Below, in pieces: positions 10,957-21,732 of a stretch of 64,000 nt of DNA. The DNA lies in contig NC_092040.1 of NCBI RefSeq assembly GCF_003086295.3, positions 62,661,559 through 62,725,558 of the forward strand, written 5' to 3'. The position numbers and the translations under genes were made by a program. The notes under the pieces are model-generated. The model was not told the origin of the DNA, did not search any database, and was given only the letters and a program-made list of their open reading frames with translations. This DNA comes from Arachis hypogaea. Its lineage: Eukaryota; Streptophyta; Magnoliopsida; Fabales; Fabaceae. The first letter of the stretch is position 1. Each line of letters opens with the position of its first letter.

Positions 10957-12594
10957 CAATCCAATTACACTACTACCGAGAAGGAACTCTTGGCTATTGT
11001 TTTTGCTTTGGATAAATTTCGAGCCTATCTTCTTGGTTCTAAGGTAGTAGTGTACTCGGATCATGCGGCATTAAAATATTTGTTGACTAAGAAGGAATCC
11101 AAACCGAGATTGATTAGATGGGTTCTATTGTTGCAAGAATTTGACTTGGAAATTAAAGATAGGAGTGGTTCGCAAAACTTAGTGGCAGATCACTTAAGTC
11201 GCCTTGAACACACCAACGGCGATACCGCTCCTATCAATGATTCTTTCCCCCTTGAGGACTTGTATACAATCTCGGAAGTTATTCCTTGGTATTCTCCAAT
11301 GGCAAACTACTTGGTTTCACGCACCTTTCCTCCTAACCTCTCCAAACATCAAAAGGATAAGCTAAAAAGCAAATCCAAATATTATGTATGGGATGATCCC
11401 TATCTTTGGAGATGTAGAGTGGACCAAGTAGTCCAAAGGTGCATTCCTCAAACCGGATTCCAAGCAATCTTGGAAGCTTGCCATTCCTCCGAGGGAGGTG
11501 GACATTATGGACCTCAAAGGACGGCAAGAAAGGTCATTGATTGTAGATTTTGGTGGCCAACTCTTCTTAAAGACTCTTCTCTTTATTGCAAATCTTGTTT
11601 TCAATGCCTTAGATTTGGTAATATCTCTAAGAAGGATGAAATCCCCCAATAAAACATACTTTTTTGTGAAATCTTTGATGTATGGGGTATCGACTTCATG
11701 GGGTCATTCCCAAATTCTAATGGTTTTCTCTACATTCTACTAGCCGTCGATTATGTGTCCAAATGGGTGAAAGCGATACCCACCCAGACGGATGATGCTA
11801 ATGTTGTTCTATCTTTTGTGAGGAATAATATAATTTGTCGCTTTGGGTCACCGAGAGCAATAATAAGTGACCAAGGTTCACACTTTTGCAACAAAAGAAT
11901 GGAAGGAATCATGAGGAAGTACGGCATCATACTTAAAGTTGCCACGGCCTATCACCCCCAAACAAACGGCCAAGCCGAGGTGTCCAATCGGGAAATTAAG
12001 CATGTATTGATAAGGATTGTGAAGCCTAGTATAAAAGATTAGAGTGCTAAGCTTACCGACGCACTGTGGGCATACCAAACTGCATACAAAATGCCAATTG
12101 GCATGAGCCCCTTCCGGTTGGTGTATGGTAAAGCCTGCCACTTACTGGTGGAAATTGAACACAAAGCATATTGGGCCGTCAAGGAGTGCAATCTAAATTT
12201 GGGTGGGGCCAAAATTGAGAGAAAGCTACAATTGGTGGAATTAGAATGTTTGAGATTAGAGGCTTATGATAACTCTAGGCTCTACAAAGAAAAGATGAAA
12301 GCCAACCATGATAAGAACATTAGGAGAAGGGAATTTAGACCCGGTGAACTAGTTCTCCTTTACAATTCAAGGTTGAGATTGTTGCCCGGAAAGCTATGAT
12401 CAAGATGGGAAGGACCCTATCAAGTAGAGAAAGTGGAACCTTATGGAGTCTACCATTTGCGTCATCCCTCAAGTCCGGACATTTTCAAGGTAAATGGGCA
12501 CCGTCTCAAATTATATCATGGTGAGCAAAGGAAGAGCACCAAAGAGATTGAGGTATTCCTTTTGGAAGATGTACCTCTTGACAAAGAGCATTGA
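10957..12594 (+). pseudogene. pol: Element A pol, part 2: RNase H and integrase
   Basis: The RNase H frame of A continues after N1 (TTTEKELL, then [10 protein letters not shown]) and runs without frameshift into integrase. A zinc-binding HHCC region lies at about 11480-11615. The catalytic triad is Asp 11692, Asp 11869 and Glu 11977, the last two 35 residues apart (DD35E). The C-terminal domain ([11 protein letters not shown]) lies at about 12330-12500. Stops: TAA 11650, TAG 12040, TGA 12397; natural end TGA 12592. Integrase joins element DNA to the host chromosome. The active-site residues survive although the gene is dead. Confidence 0.92.
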
Positions 12595-12630
12595 TCTAGT
12601 GGAGGTCAAACTTAATGACATTAAACAAAA

Positions 12631-12660
12631 GTGCTAGGTGGGAGACACCCCACCATGGTG
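12631..12660 (+). ncRNA. Conserved post-pol hairpin, A copy
   Basis: Stem GGTGGG (12637-12642), loop AGACAC, CCCACC (12649-12654), 42 bases after the integrase stop. It is the divergent member of the hairpin set: both stem arms differ from the other elements, yet pairing is complete. Confidence 0.7.
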
Positions 12661-12904
12661 AGATCTATCTTATTTTTGCCCTCTTTGTATATAGCCATTG
12701 AACTCTTCTTTGATTGATGATTGCTTAGTCACTGCCTTGTTTAGCTAGACTTGGGTTTATTGTTTATAGAGGTTTGCACTATGAATCACTTTAATGGTAG
12801 AAAACACCCCATTTCTAGGTCTTGCATGAAGTTTTAGGTGTCCTTGTGGGCATTGGCCAGCTACCCATGGAATTTATGATAAGATGTGCATTTTTCATTT
12901 AAAA
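12655..12904 (+). other. Element A spacer after integrase
   Basis: No gene or repeat recognised. Mixed-composition non-coding sequence leads to a short A-run at 12900-12909 and the CG-rich repeats. Confidence 0.5.
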
Positions 12905-12909
12905 AAAAA

Positions 12910-13620
12910 GGGTGTAGAGACGCGAGCGCACGCTGTGCGTGCACGCGTCCATAGCGCAGATGCAGGCCCATACACTTTCCAGAGAGTTGGGCCACCCTCG
13001 CGCCAACATTAAGCCCCCAGCACAACCTCGTTCGCGCTCACGCGCACCGTGCACCAGCGCGTCCATAAGCTCAAAATGAAAGGCGTGCGACCGCGCACAT
13101 GGCGCGTCCACGCTGATTTACTGCCACAAGTCCCAGGCTGAGGACTAGAGAGTTGTGCCACCTTTGAGCCTGCATTAAGCCCCGTGCTCAAGCTTCTTTG
13201 TGCGTGCGCGCACGCGCTCATTTGCCACCTAGTGAATCAATGTGCGAGCGTCCATGCCGCGCCCGCGTCGATGACCCTGCTACACCTCTGGTATATTTAC
13301 CAGAGAGTTATGCCAATTCTAGGCCCGCTTTGTGCCAGAGGCATAACACCACTGTCGCGCCCGCGCCCCTGCCGCCCGCGCACCAATCTGATCAGCACAG
13401 CTTCCGCACGTCCGCACTCCGTGCGCGTGCGCGCCATCACCCCTGCAGCCAACCTTTGGTACAAAGTCCAGAGAGTTGTGCAACTTCTGGGCGAGCATTG
13501 TGCTACTGGCACAACCACACGCACACGTGCGTGCACCTAGCGCGCGCACGTCGTTGCTGCTCCTTTCCCCCCTGCGCGAGCGCGCATAGTGCGCGCACGC
13601 GTCGATCTTGCGACGTGAAA
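12910..13620 (+). repeat. Element A CG-rich tandem repeat with palindromes
   Basis: Four to five diverged units of about 160-165 bp. Each contains a CCAGAGAGTT or related block (about 12980, 13146, 13302, 13469) and CG-rich inverted repeats such as TGCGTGCGCGCACGCGC (from about 13200). It is far richer in CG than all other sequence around it. Long open frames here on both strands (up to 239 codons) reflect base composition and are not genes. Confidence 0.75.
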
Positions 13621-14530
13621 TATAAGCCAACGCATCCACATTTCACTTCTTCCACGATTTCTACCATTCTCCACCCCTTTCTTCCACTCTCCCCCTCTAC
13701 ACCACTCCACCCACTTCTCAGCACCACCTCCAGCGACCATCTACCTCCGGCGGCCCCCATATCTTTTCCCTCCTCTATTTCTCTTCTACTCCTCTCTCTC
13801 ACTTACACCTCCATTACCTTTCTTTCTCTCCCAAGGTACTCTTACCTACTTCCCTATCTTGTTCTACTTCTCTCTTTTCCCTTCCTTAGTTTGTTGATTT
13901 TGTCTTCTTTTAGGTAGCTTCTTTTACTTTTAGTTCTTCATTACTTGGTTGTCCTTGCTTTTACCTTTCTACTTCTTTATGGGTGTTGTGGTCATGACCT
14001 CTTTTGCATTGGTGGATTAAAATGTTTTGCATGATTTCATTACTATCTTGGTGCACTATGATGACTATTGTTGCTTTGTGGGATGCTACATTGCCCCATT
14101 CCTTTTACTTGCTCATTACAAAAAGGATGCACGCCAAGTGCTTGATAAAAAGCACACATGACATTTTAGGCTCATTTTGACTCATGACCTTCTAACTAAG
14201 TGCTTTTTCTCAAATAACTTGAATATTCTTAGGTGCATCGGGCATACCACTTTTTACATCCCATATTTTACTTACTCACCTCACTATGCCTTGCTTTCCA
14301 TTATTGATATTTGGGTGTACACCTCTCATGCCCCCTAATTGAATGCTTATACCTCCCTTATATCACATGCTAGTGACTTGCCTTGTTTACAAATATTATC
14401 TTGATTACATGTTGCAGCTGTCATGTAGTGAAGACGCTTACTCCCCTATGGCATAATTTCTCACTTGCATGCTTCCCATTTATTTGTGTTTCTTTGGGTT
14501 TGATGTTTCTCTCCTTTTCACTTTCACAGG
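13621..14530 (+). other. Element A leader of the 3' ORF, possible intron
   Basis: Pyrimidine-rich non-coding DNA. CCCAAG|GTACTC near 13833 looks like a splice donor, and TTTCACAG|GATGG ending at 14529 looks like an acceptor directly before the ATG of the 3' ORF. Env-like ORFs of some Athila elements are made from spliced RNA, so a subgenomic transcript is possible. Inference only. Confidence 0.35.
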
Positions 14531-14709
14531 ATGGTCATCAAGAAGGACAAGGGGAAGGCCTCGAAGAAACCAACCGCCAATAGAGCACGCCAAGAGCCTA
14601 CGGCCAAGCCCCTCCGGAAGAAGGCAAGGGGCACCGCCAACATTGATGCTTTAGAGAAGGACAACCCTCCAAAGGACTCAAGCAAATTCCCTAACCGCTA
14701 TTGCGAACT
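14531..14709 (+). pseudogene. Element A 3' ORF, part 1 (N-terminus)
   Basis: The ATG at 14531 opens a strongly basic N-terminal segment (KKDKGKASKKP, then KPLRKKARG), like the starts of the N1 and H 3' ORFs. It is cut at 14709 by element B. The frame continues at 46385, after the duplicated GAACT. No signal peptide is visible. Confidence 0.75.
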
Positions 14710-15836
14710 TGATGCCAGGGCATCTTGGCCAGTTTCACTGACCTTTTCTTTACTGATTTTAGGGTAGTTTCATGCATTTCCTTAGGAAATAAGCTAGTTT
14801 TGGATATATATTCACTTACACCTTGATTCAAGCATACATTGTGCATTTTACATGATTTCATGAGGATTTTGCATGAGTTTAGTGACAAATTATATGTTGC
14901 ATTACCCATGACTTGGATTAGAACTTTGATGCACTTTATTGCTTGATTTCAGGACCAAAGGAAGCAAGGAAGAACCACTTAGCAGTCACGTTAGTCTAAT
15001 TAACGTGGCCACTAACGTGGAATGGGTGGTGACTTGCAAGTTAATGAGAAAAGTGATTGCCAATAACGCTCTCGAAGCCATCATTGCCCACGTTAAGAGT
15101 CACGTTAACTAGGTTAACGTGAACTCTAACATGAAGAAGGGACTTTGAGCCAACGTTAGTGACACTTAACATTATCACTAACGTTGGCCAATGATCATAA
15201 GTGGCCATAAGTGGCCACGTTAGAGTCCACATTAACTTAGTTAACATGGCCTCTAACGTTAAAAGGGGGAAAGAAGCCAATGTTAGTGACACTCAACATT
15301 GTCACTAACGTTGGCCTAAGGTGAAATGTACCACGTTAACTCCCACGTTAACTTGGTTAACGTGGGAGCTAACGCGAGAGGCAAAGGAGGTCGACAACGT
15401 GACTGACACCCTAAACCCACAAAACCCCCAAGGAGCCACGTTAACTTCCATGTTAACTTAGTTAACGTGGAAGCTAACGTTGATGAGTGAAAGATGAGCC
15501 AACGTTAGTGACACTCAACATTGTCACTAACGTTAGGGATGACTAAGAATGGCCACGTTAGAAGCCACGTTAACCTTGTTAACATGGACTCTAACGTGAG
15601 ACATAGGGGCACATTAGAATGTTAGTGACAATGTTGAGTGTCACTAATGTTCTTAAAGGTTGGCAAGGCCACGTTAGAAGCCACGTTAACCTAGTTAACG
15701 TGGGACTCTAACGTGAGACATAGGGGCATACTGGAACGTTAGTGACAATGTTAAGTGTCACTAACGTTCTCGAAGGTTAGCAAGGCCACGTTAGAAGCCA
15801 TGTTAACCTAGTTAACGTGGGCTCTAACGTGAGGCA
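14710..15836 (+). repeat. B 5' LTR, left part
   Basis: From 14980 onward it consists mostly of inverted repeats of two kinds: CCACGTTAAC...GTTAACGTGG, and AACGTTAGTGACA...TGTCACTAACGTT. It is interrupted at 15837 by G; the LTR resumes at 34569. Confidence 0.93.
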
Positions 15837-16687
15837 TGATGACAAGTCATCATATACCCATTTTTCAAGCTAACTTCACTTGTTTTGTTAGCATTTATGC
15901 ACTTTCTTGCATCCTAAGTAAGTGATTTGGAGTGAAAATGCATAACTTCTCTAAATCAAGCAACCACCATGAAATTAATGATAATCCATGAGGTTTAAGC
16001 TAATTTTAATTGAATTTTAATTGATTTATAAGCCTCTTGAATTTAGTGATACTTGGAGTGGTTGTTTTGGTTTATTATAGGTGAAGAAAAGAAAAGAAAA
16101 GGAAAAGCGTGGCCTAAGAAGTATAGCCTAAGGAAAGGAAAGTGTGGTCAAAGTAAGAGGAAGTGTGCCGCATGCAAAGGGGGAGGCAAACATTGCCCTC
16201 CACAAGGGCACATTTCCCTCTAGGAGGGCAACATAAGGGAACCAAACAAGGAAGGCAACTCTGCCCTGCCCACTACAAGGGCAGAGCACAAAAGTGTGCC
16301 TTGGAACCAAGAAGAAGAGAACCTTGCCCTGCCCTCCACAAGGGCAGTATCGGGCTCACCAAGGAAGAAAATCAAAGGAAAAATGTCACCCATGCATGCC
16401 ACAAGAATCGAACACGGACCAAGGAAGAAGCAAGGAACTAAGGTTGAGTGTCGTGCCAAGAAACCAAGGAAATTAATTGAGCGTGTGTTCCAACCGTGTT
16501 TCAAACACGGGACATCATTTTGGAAACACTGCCCTGCCCTCCGCGAGGGCAGGGCAGCATTTTGATGGTGCACGGATCTGGCGCACCAAGGCTCAAAATC
16601 TGGCGCACCAAGCTCATTCCTGGCAGCACCAGCACGCACCAAAACCGCACCAGGCCGCACCAAAGCTGCACCAACATGCACCAAATC

Positions 16688-16716
16688 CTGCCCTGCCCTC
16701 CACAAGGGCAGGGCAG
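16688..16716 (+). repeat. Perfect GC hairpin in G LTR
   Basis: Arm CTGCCCTGCCCT, loop CCACA, arm AGGGCAGGGCAG. A copy in element C has T for C and A for G at matching places on both arms, so pairing is kept. A near copy at about 16530-16556 has loop CCGCG. Confidence 0.9.
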
Positions 16717-16830
16717 CCTCCTGGGAGCAACTTCTCATGGGCCAAAAATTCAAATTAAAACCCCATTTTAATTCATTTCTTCACCAAATCAAAAGCCCAT
16801 CCAAATCCCAAAATCCAAGAATAGAACGTG

Positions 16831-16838
16831 TATAAATA
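16831..16838 (+). promoter_or_regulatory. Candidate TATA box of G LTR
   Basis: TATAAATA in the context GTGTATAAATAGGAG. A strong match to a plant TATA box, placed about 0.9 kb before the end of the LTR. Confidence 0.6.
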
Positions 16839-17747
16839 GGAGCTAGTTTGATGTAATTAGGACCTTTTGACTTGCCTTTGGCTTAGCTTTTGAATTTTGC
16901 ACTTTCTTTGAGCTTTGAATTTTTGTGACTTTCCTTGAGAGACTGAACCAAGATTTCAGAGAATTGGGGAGGAGAATTGATCTCTCTTCTTCCTTGTTCT
17001 TGCTTGGGTCTTTTTAATTTCTTTGTTTTAATTCTTGGGTGTTTGGAATTGAGGAAATTCTGTCTCAATCCTCACTCAAGAACTCTTTATTTTCTTTTCT
17101 GCAAAATTGAATCAATTTACATTCTCTTTACTGTTTCTTCTTCAATTTCTTGCCAATTGCTTTGTGAACTTGGATCTGGGAAGGCAAATAGAGATCTAGG
17201 CTCTGCTACCTAATCTCTTGAGACCTGAGACCACGATTTACTTTTGGTTCTTCTGTGAACCTCTGCTGCACTTTATTTCCTTTCTGTTTGAATGCTTATT
17301 GCTTCTGATTCAATTTCTGCTCTCTTAATTGTTGCAATTTACTTTCTCTCTGTTTAGATTCTGCAATCCCAGTCCTCAAATCCCTTTTACATTCAAGCAA
17401 TTTACATTTCTTGTCATTTAAGTTACTGCAATTTACATTTCTTGCACTTTAAGGTTCAATCATTTAATTTCTTGTTCTTTAAGATTCAGTCTATTTTACT
17501 TTCCTGTTCTTTAATTTCCTGCAATTTCCCCTCTCCCTTTACATTTCAAGCAATTTATCTTCTGTTAAATTCAACCCACTCAACCAAAACTTGATTCGCT
17601 TGACTAAATCAACCACTAAACTAAAATTGCTCAATCCTTCAATCCCTGTGGGATCGACCTCACTCATGTGAGTTATTATTACTTGATGCGACCCGGTACA
17701 CTTGTCGGTGAGTTTTGTGTTGGATCGTTTTCCACACATCAAGTTTT

Positions 17748-17764
17748 TGGCGCCGTTGCCGGGG
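17748..17764 (+). other. G primer binding site (tRNA-Asp)
   Basis: TGGCGCCGTTGCCGGGG, six bases after the LTR end, is a full match to the complement of the tRNA-Asp 3' end. Confidence 0.9.
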
Positions 17765-17990
17765 ATTGAAATAGATTGACAATGATTAAGTGAAGTGGAG
17801 GTTTAGATCAAGCACTTTTTCTTTAACTTTTTACTAACATACTAATTGTTTGAGAAATTGCCTCTATCAATTCGCTAACAGTTTATGTTAACTAACTTCA
17901 TTTTAATCCTCAAGTGTGCTGCCGTTTACTCCTCCTATTTGATCGTATGCCACAGGAAATCAAGTTTCTACAAGCGAGGAGTATCATGAC

Positions 17991-19520
17991 ATGAAACCAC
18001 CACTCATTACACTCATCAAGAACAATTGTTCTTATGATGGAAATCCATCGGAGGATCCTCAACAGCACATATCTACTTTCCTGAGAACTTGTAATGCGGT
18101 CAAAACCGATGGTTCAGATCATGACACTTACAAGATCCTGTTATTCCCTTTCTCATTAAAGGGTGAAGCTGCACAATGGTTTGAAACCTTTCCCCAAGGA
18201 AGTATCACTAGTTGGGATGATTTGGTCACCAAATTGCTGGCCAAATTCACCTCATCCAAACAGATCATCCAGCTGAAAGAGGAGGAACATCTATTCACAC
18301 AAGGAGACGAAGAACCACTCTTTAAGGCCTGGGAAAGATACAAGAAAGCAACTGATAAAGTGGGCTTCCGAGCTTTCTATGAAGGATTGACCCCAGAAAC
18401 AAGAAAAGCAGTGGACTACTTCTCAGATGGTCTACTCAAAGCAACAACAACTGCCCAAGGAATTGCAGACCTCAATGACAAAGGAGTCAACAACCAACAT
18501 TCATTTGAGAAACCACAGAATGCAATCTCAGAAAAAGAAGTGACGAATGGTGAAGGGGTGAATGCGTTCAAGGACTTAAACAGACAAATGCACCATCAAC
18601 CACAGCAAAACATGGAGCTGTCTGCTGCAGTGAATGCCAAATTTCCACCATGGAGACCCCATTCTTATCTGAGAATGAGGGAGTCTCAACATCAAGAACA
18701 AGGAAGTTTCCACCAGGGCAACTCCATGACCACAACCAATCAACATCACCCACCCACTAATACCACCCAAGGCCAATACTCACAACACAGACACTCCCAG
18801 ACTCATCTCAACTGGAGAAGGAACAAGTACCAAAATCACAAACCAAGGGACTTCAATTATAACAACCCCAACTTCACAAACCAACAAAAACACCATTACA
18901 TCAATAACAATCATCACATGCCACCATTACACCCACCCTTCCAACCTTTAACATCTCATAACCAACCAATTTCACAAGACTCTCGAAGAATCACAAACTT
19001 GGAGATCCTAATAGAGAGAATGATGAAACACCAAGAAGAAACAACAAGGAACCAAGAGATGTTAATCAAAGGAATTGAAGAGCAGATAGCTCAACTGGCG
19101 AAGTATTTTGCAGAAATGGGTGAGAAGAAGGCAAATACTTTCACCAGAACCATTGAAGACAAACTGGCTAACAACGAAGATGCTATAAAGAAGGCAGGAT
19201 GGAAAAGGATCATGGAGGACAATGAGAAAATACTGGATAAAGGATGTACCAGCCAAGAAGAAGACAACAAGGAATTTTTTCAAGGAGAAACAGAGGATAG
19301 AACTAAAGAAAAACAGAAAGCCCCCACTGGAAAATTTTCACCAGGGGATCGAGTGATGATCAATATTCAAACCATGAAGGTGTCCCCACAGTTGTCTGAG
19401 CACTACATTGTGACTAAGATCCTTCCACAAGAATTTATAGAGGTTATCAAAGAGGAAACCGGAAGGAAGTTCACAGTAAAGAAAGACAAGTTAAGGCACT
19501 GTAATTTTCAACCTCCATGA
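17991..19520 (+). CDS. gag: G gag with integrase-CTD-like C-terminus
   Basis: Intact ORF of 509 codons. Residues 1-160 are a retrotransposon gag domain (LLFPFSLKGEAAQWFETFP). An N/Q/H-rich stretch (about 185-330) and a probable coiled coil (about 335-395) follow. The last about 65 residues start with FSPGDRVMI and end KDKLRHCNFQPP. This resembles the integrase C-terminal domain (F.PG..V ... V.G...KHY) and the matching tail of B. It lacks the basic N-terminal segment of other gags. A small upstream ORF (ATG 17946) overlaps the start. No CCHC knuckle and no protease are seen. The intact frame in a gag-only element suggests selection for Gag, or youth. Confidence 0.82.
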   Translation: MKPPLITLIKNNCSYDGNPSEDPQQHISTFLRTCNAVKTDGSDHDTYKILLFPFSLKGEAAQWFETFPQGSITSWDDLVTKLLAKFTSSKQIIQLKEEEHLFTQGDEEPLFKAWERYKKATDKVGFRAFYEGLTPETRKAVDYFSDGLLKATTTAQGIADLNDKGVNNQHSFEKPQNAISEKEVTNGEGVNAFKDLNRQMHHQPQQNMELSAAVNAKFPPWRPHSYLRMRESQHQEQGSFHQGNSMTTTNQHHPPTNTTQGQYSQHRHSQTHLNWRRNKYQNHKPRDFNYNNPNFTNQQKHHYINNNHHMPPLHPPFQPLTSHNQPISQDSRRITNLEILIERMMKHQEETTRNQEMLIKGIEEQIAQLAKYFAEMGEKKANTFTRTIEDKLANNEDAIKKAGWKRIMEDNEKILDKGCTSQEEDNKEFFQGETEDRTKEKQKAPTGKFSPGDRVMINIQTMKVSPQLSEHYIVTKILPQEFIEVIKEETGRKFTVKKDKLRHCNFQPP

Positions 19521-19552
19521 TCAGCAGAACAGAAGATGTCAAGCTTGTGACA

Positions 19553-19586
19553 ATAAAAGAGCGCTTGTTGGGAGGCAACCCAACCT
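19553..19586 (+). ncRNA. Conserved post-gag hairpin, G copy
   Basis: Stem GTTGGG (19567-19572), loop AGGCAA, CCCAAC (19579-19584), a complete six-pair stem. The outer pair is G-C here, where N1 and E have G-U. It lies about 45 bases after the gag stop. Confidence 0.75.
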
Positions 19587-21080
19587 GAGGTAGTTTTCTT
19601 TTTCATAGCTTTTCCAATAAAAATGTTAAATAATTGGTATGCATTGCAAGGAGCTAAGTTTGGTGTTGCACACCAAAACAATTTGAGGGAGAACGAAAAC
19701 TTCTAAGTTTGGTGTTCCACCAAAAATATCATTTAAAAAACACACTCTCACCTCTTGCATTATTCTAGCTCTAAGCAATCAAACACATTATTCAACTGTT
19801 GAATTGTTTTCTAGCTTTAATTTCATTAACCTTTAGCAAGGATACATGGTTTCAAATATGGTTGACTTGTTGCATCTGAGGCAGTGGCAAACAATTAAGT
19901 TTGGTGTCCCTACACCAAAATCAATCCAAGAACCACACTCAGCTTATGCATACTAGCCATACAGTTAAGGGCTTGAGAAGCAAGCAACTTTGAGAATTAT
20001 GCAGGACATTATGTTAATAATTGAAGATATTATGCATCTTAACTCAAAGAGAACACAACAGAAGGAAGAATCAAAGGGCTGCAACTTCAAAGGTTGTATC
20101 TAAACTTAATCCTTGCTGCTGTGAAATGTTTTGAATCTGGAAACCATTGTATGTCTTGCTAAAGTGTTTATCTAGTTGCAAGTGAAATTGTTTGCTAAAA
20201 ATGCTAAATTTGCACAATGCTTGTTATCCATCACTTAGCTTAAAAATTGTTTTGTTTCCCATATGCTTAAATAAAAGAGTTTGGTTTGAATTGAAAAGTA
20301 AAATATCCAATGTTGCATAAGTATGAATGGAAGTTGGTGGTGGTATATGTGTTTGATTAAATGCATAACTCATGAAATAATTGTTGCATAATATCATTAT
20401 CATTTAATTGTGAGTTAGCTTGCTGTTACAAAGACTCCTCTCAATGATGAAAAAGCCCTTGGTAACAAAAACAGAAAGAAAAGGGAAAGAAAAAGCCAAA
20501 ATGGCAAGAAAAACAAAGAATAAAGGTTGGACACCAATAGCTTGAACCTTAGGACATATGCCTGTGGTGTTCTTGTACTAAGATCTGCTTGGATGAGTAA
20601 ATTCTAAGGGGTATTTTAAAACCCGGTCACTTAGATCAACTGATTTGGGATGGCCAATTGAAAATCCACAATAAAGAGCAACTTAGATACAGAACATTTA
20701 GTTATCCAAAGAGATGCTGGGCATCAATGATCCTAGGAAGAATTAGTGAGCCAAGTGTCTGTGGTGGAGAGATGTTGAGTAAAAGAAAGAAACAAATAAA
20801 GCCAAAGGCTATTACTGCAACATTTGACACCAAACCTCCAAAAGAATAATAAGCTTATTAAGCATTGTAAGCCAAGAAAAGTTAGCAAGGGAGGAATCAC
20901 AAAGTGAGTCTTATAACAGCAAGTTTAGCAAACCTTTGATGCAAAATGTATATCATGTAACAGCAACAATAATTGAGTTATCATTGTTTGCATAATGACC
21001 CCATAGATTAAGTTCTGCTATCTGCATAATAAGGATATGTATTCTTTTCTTATTCATTTCAATTTCTCTTAGTTTTGATG
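19587..21080 (+). other. G 3' non-coding region
   Basis: No gene recognised; the 63-codon frame at 20658 has no family resemblance. TAAGTTTGGTGT occurs three times (about 19657, 19703, 19898). Blocks around 20540-20770 recall the 3' regions of B (about 41810-42010), which also follow a CCTGTGGTGTTC pattern. Confidence 0.6.
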
Positions 21081-21117
21081 CTTGCTTGGGGACAAGCAAG
21101 ACTTACGTTTGGTGTTG
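21081..21117 (+). promoter_or_regulatory. G 3' border: hairpin and plus-strand priming region
   Basis: Stem CTTGCTTG, loop GGGA, CAAGCAAG (21081-21100), then ACTTACGTTTGGTGTTG touching the 3' LTR. The same arrangement is seen in N1, H, B and C. Confidence 0.6.
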
Positions 21118-21732
21118 TGATGACAAGTCATCATATACCCATTTTTCAAGCTAATTTCACTTATTTTGTTAGCATTTATGCACTTTCTTGCATCCTAAGT
21201 AAGTGATTTGGAGTGAAAATGCATAACTTCTCTAAATCAAGCAACCACCATGAAATTAATGATAATCCATGAGGTTTAAGCTAATTTTAACTGAATTTTA
21301 ATTGATTTATAAGCCTCTTGAATTTAGTGATACTTGGAGTGGTTGTTTTGGTTTATTATAGGTGAAGAAAAGAAAAGAAAAGGAAAAGCGTGGCCTAAGA
21401 AGTATAGCCTAAGGAAAGGAAAGTGTGGTCAAAGCAAGAGGAAATGTGCCGCATGCAAAGGGGGAGGCAAACATTGCCCTCCACAAGGGCACACTGCCCT
21501 CTAGGAGGGCAACATAAGGGAACCAAACAAGGAAGGCAACTCTGCCCTGCCCACTACAAGGGCAGAGCACAAAAGTGTGCCTTGGAACCAAGAAGAAGAG
21601 AACCTTGCCCTGCCCTCCACAAGGGCAGTATCGGGCTCACCAAGGAAGAAAATCAAAGGAAAAATGTCACCCATGCATGCCACAAGAATCGAACACGGAC
21701 CAAGGAAGAAGCAAGGAACTAAGGTTGAGTGC
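21118..21732 (+). repeat. G 3' LTR, left part
   Basis: Matches 15837-16451 of the 5' LTR. Cut at 21732 by H; target duplication AGTGC lies at 21728-21732. Confidence 0.95.

Larger units (their letters stand above)
15837..17741 (+). repeat. G 5' LTR
   Basis: 1,905 bp. It holds at least five GC-rich hairpins of the form TGCCCTCCACAAGGGCA, the longest at 16688-16716 (12-bp stem). A TATAAATA box lies at 16831-16838. Open frames across 16160-16770 on both strands are by-products of these palindromes. Confidence 0.95.

Noticed and set aside
13184..13917. Long open frames (118 and 239 codons) in the CG-rich region
   Set aside because: They lie in tandem CG-rich repeats, are open on both strands, and encode low-complexity C/R/P/S-rich sequence without family motifs.
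16220..16753. 177-codon minus-strand ORF and plus-strand ORFs in the G LTR
   Set aside because: They are translations of LTR palindromes; the 3' LTR copy of the same ORF is broken, and the position is promoter/UTR sequence.
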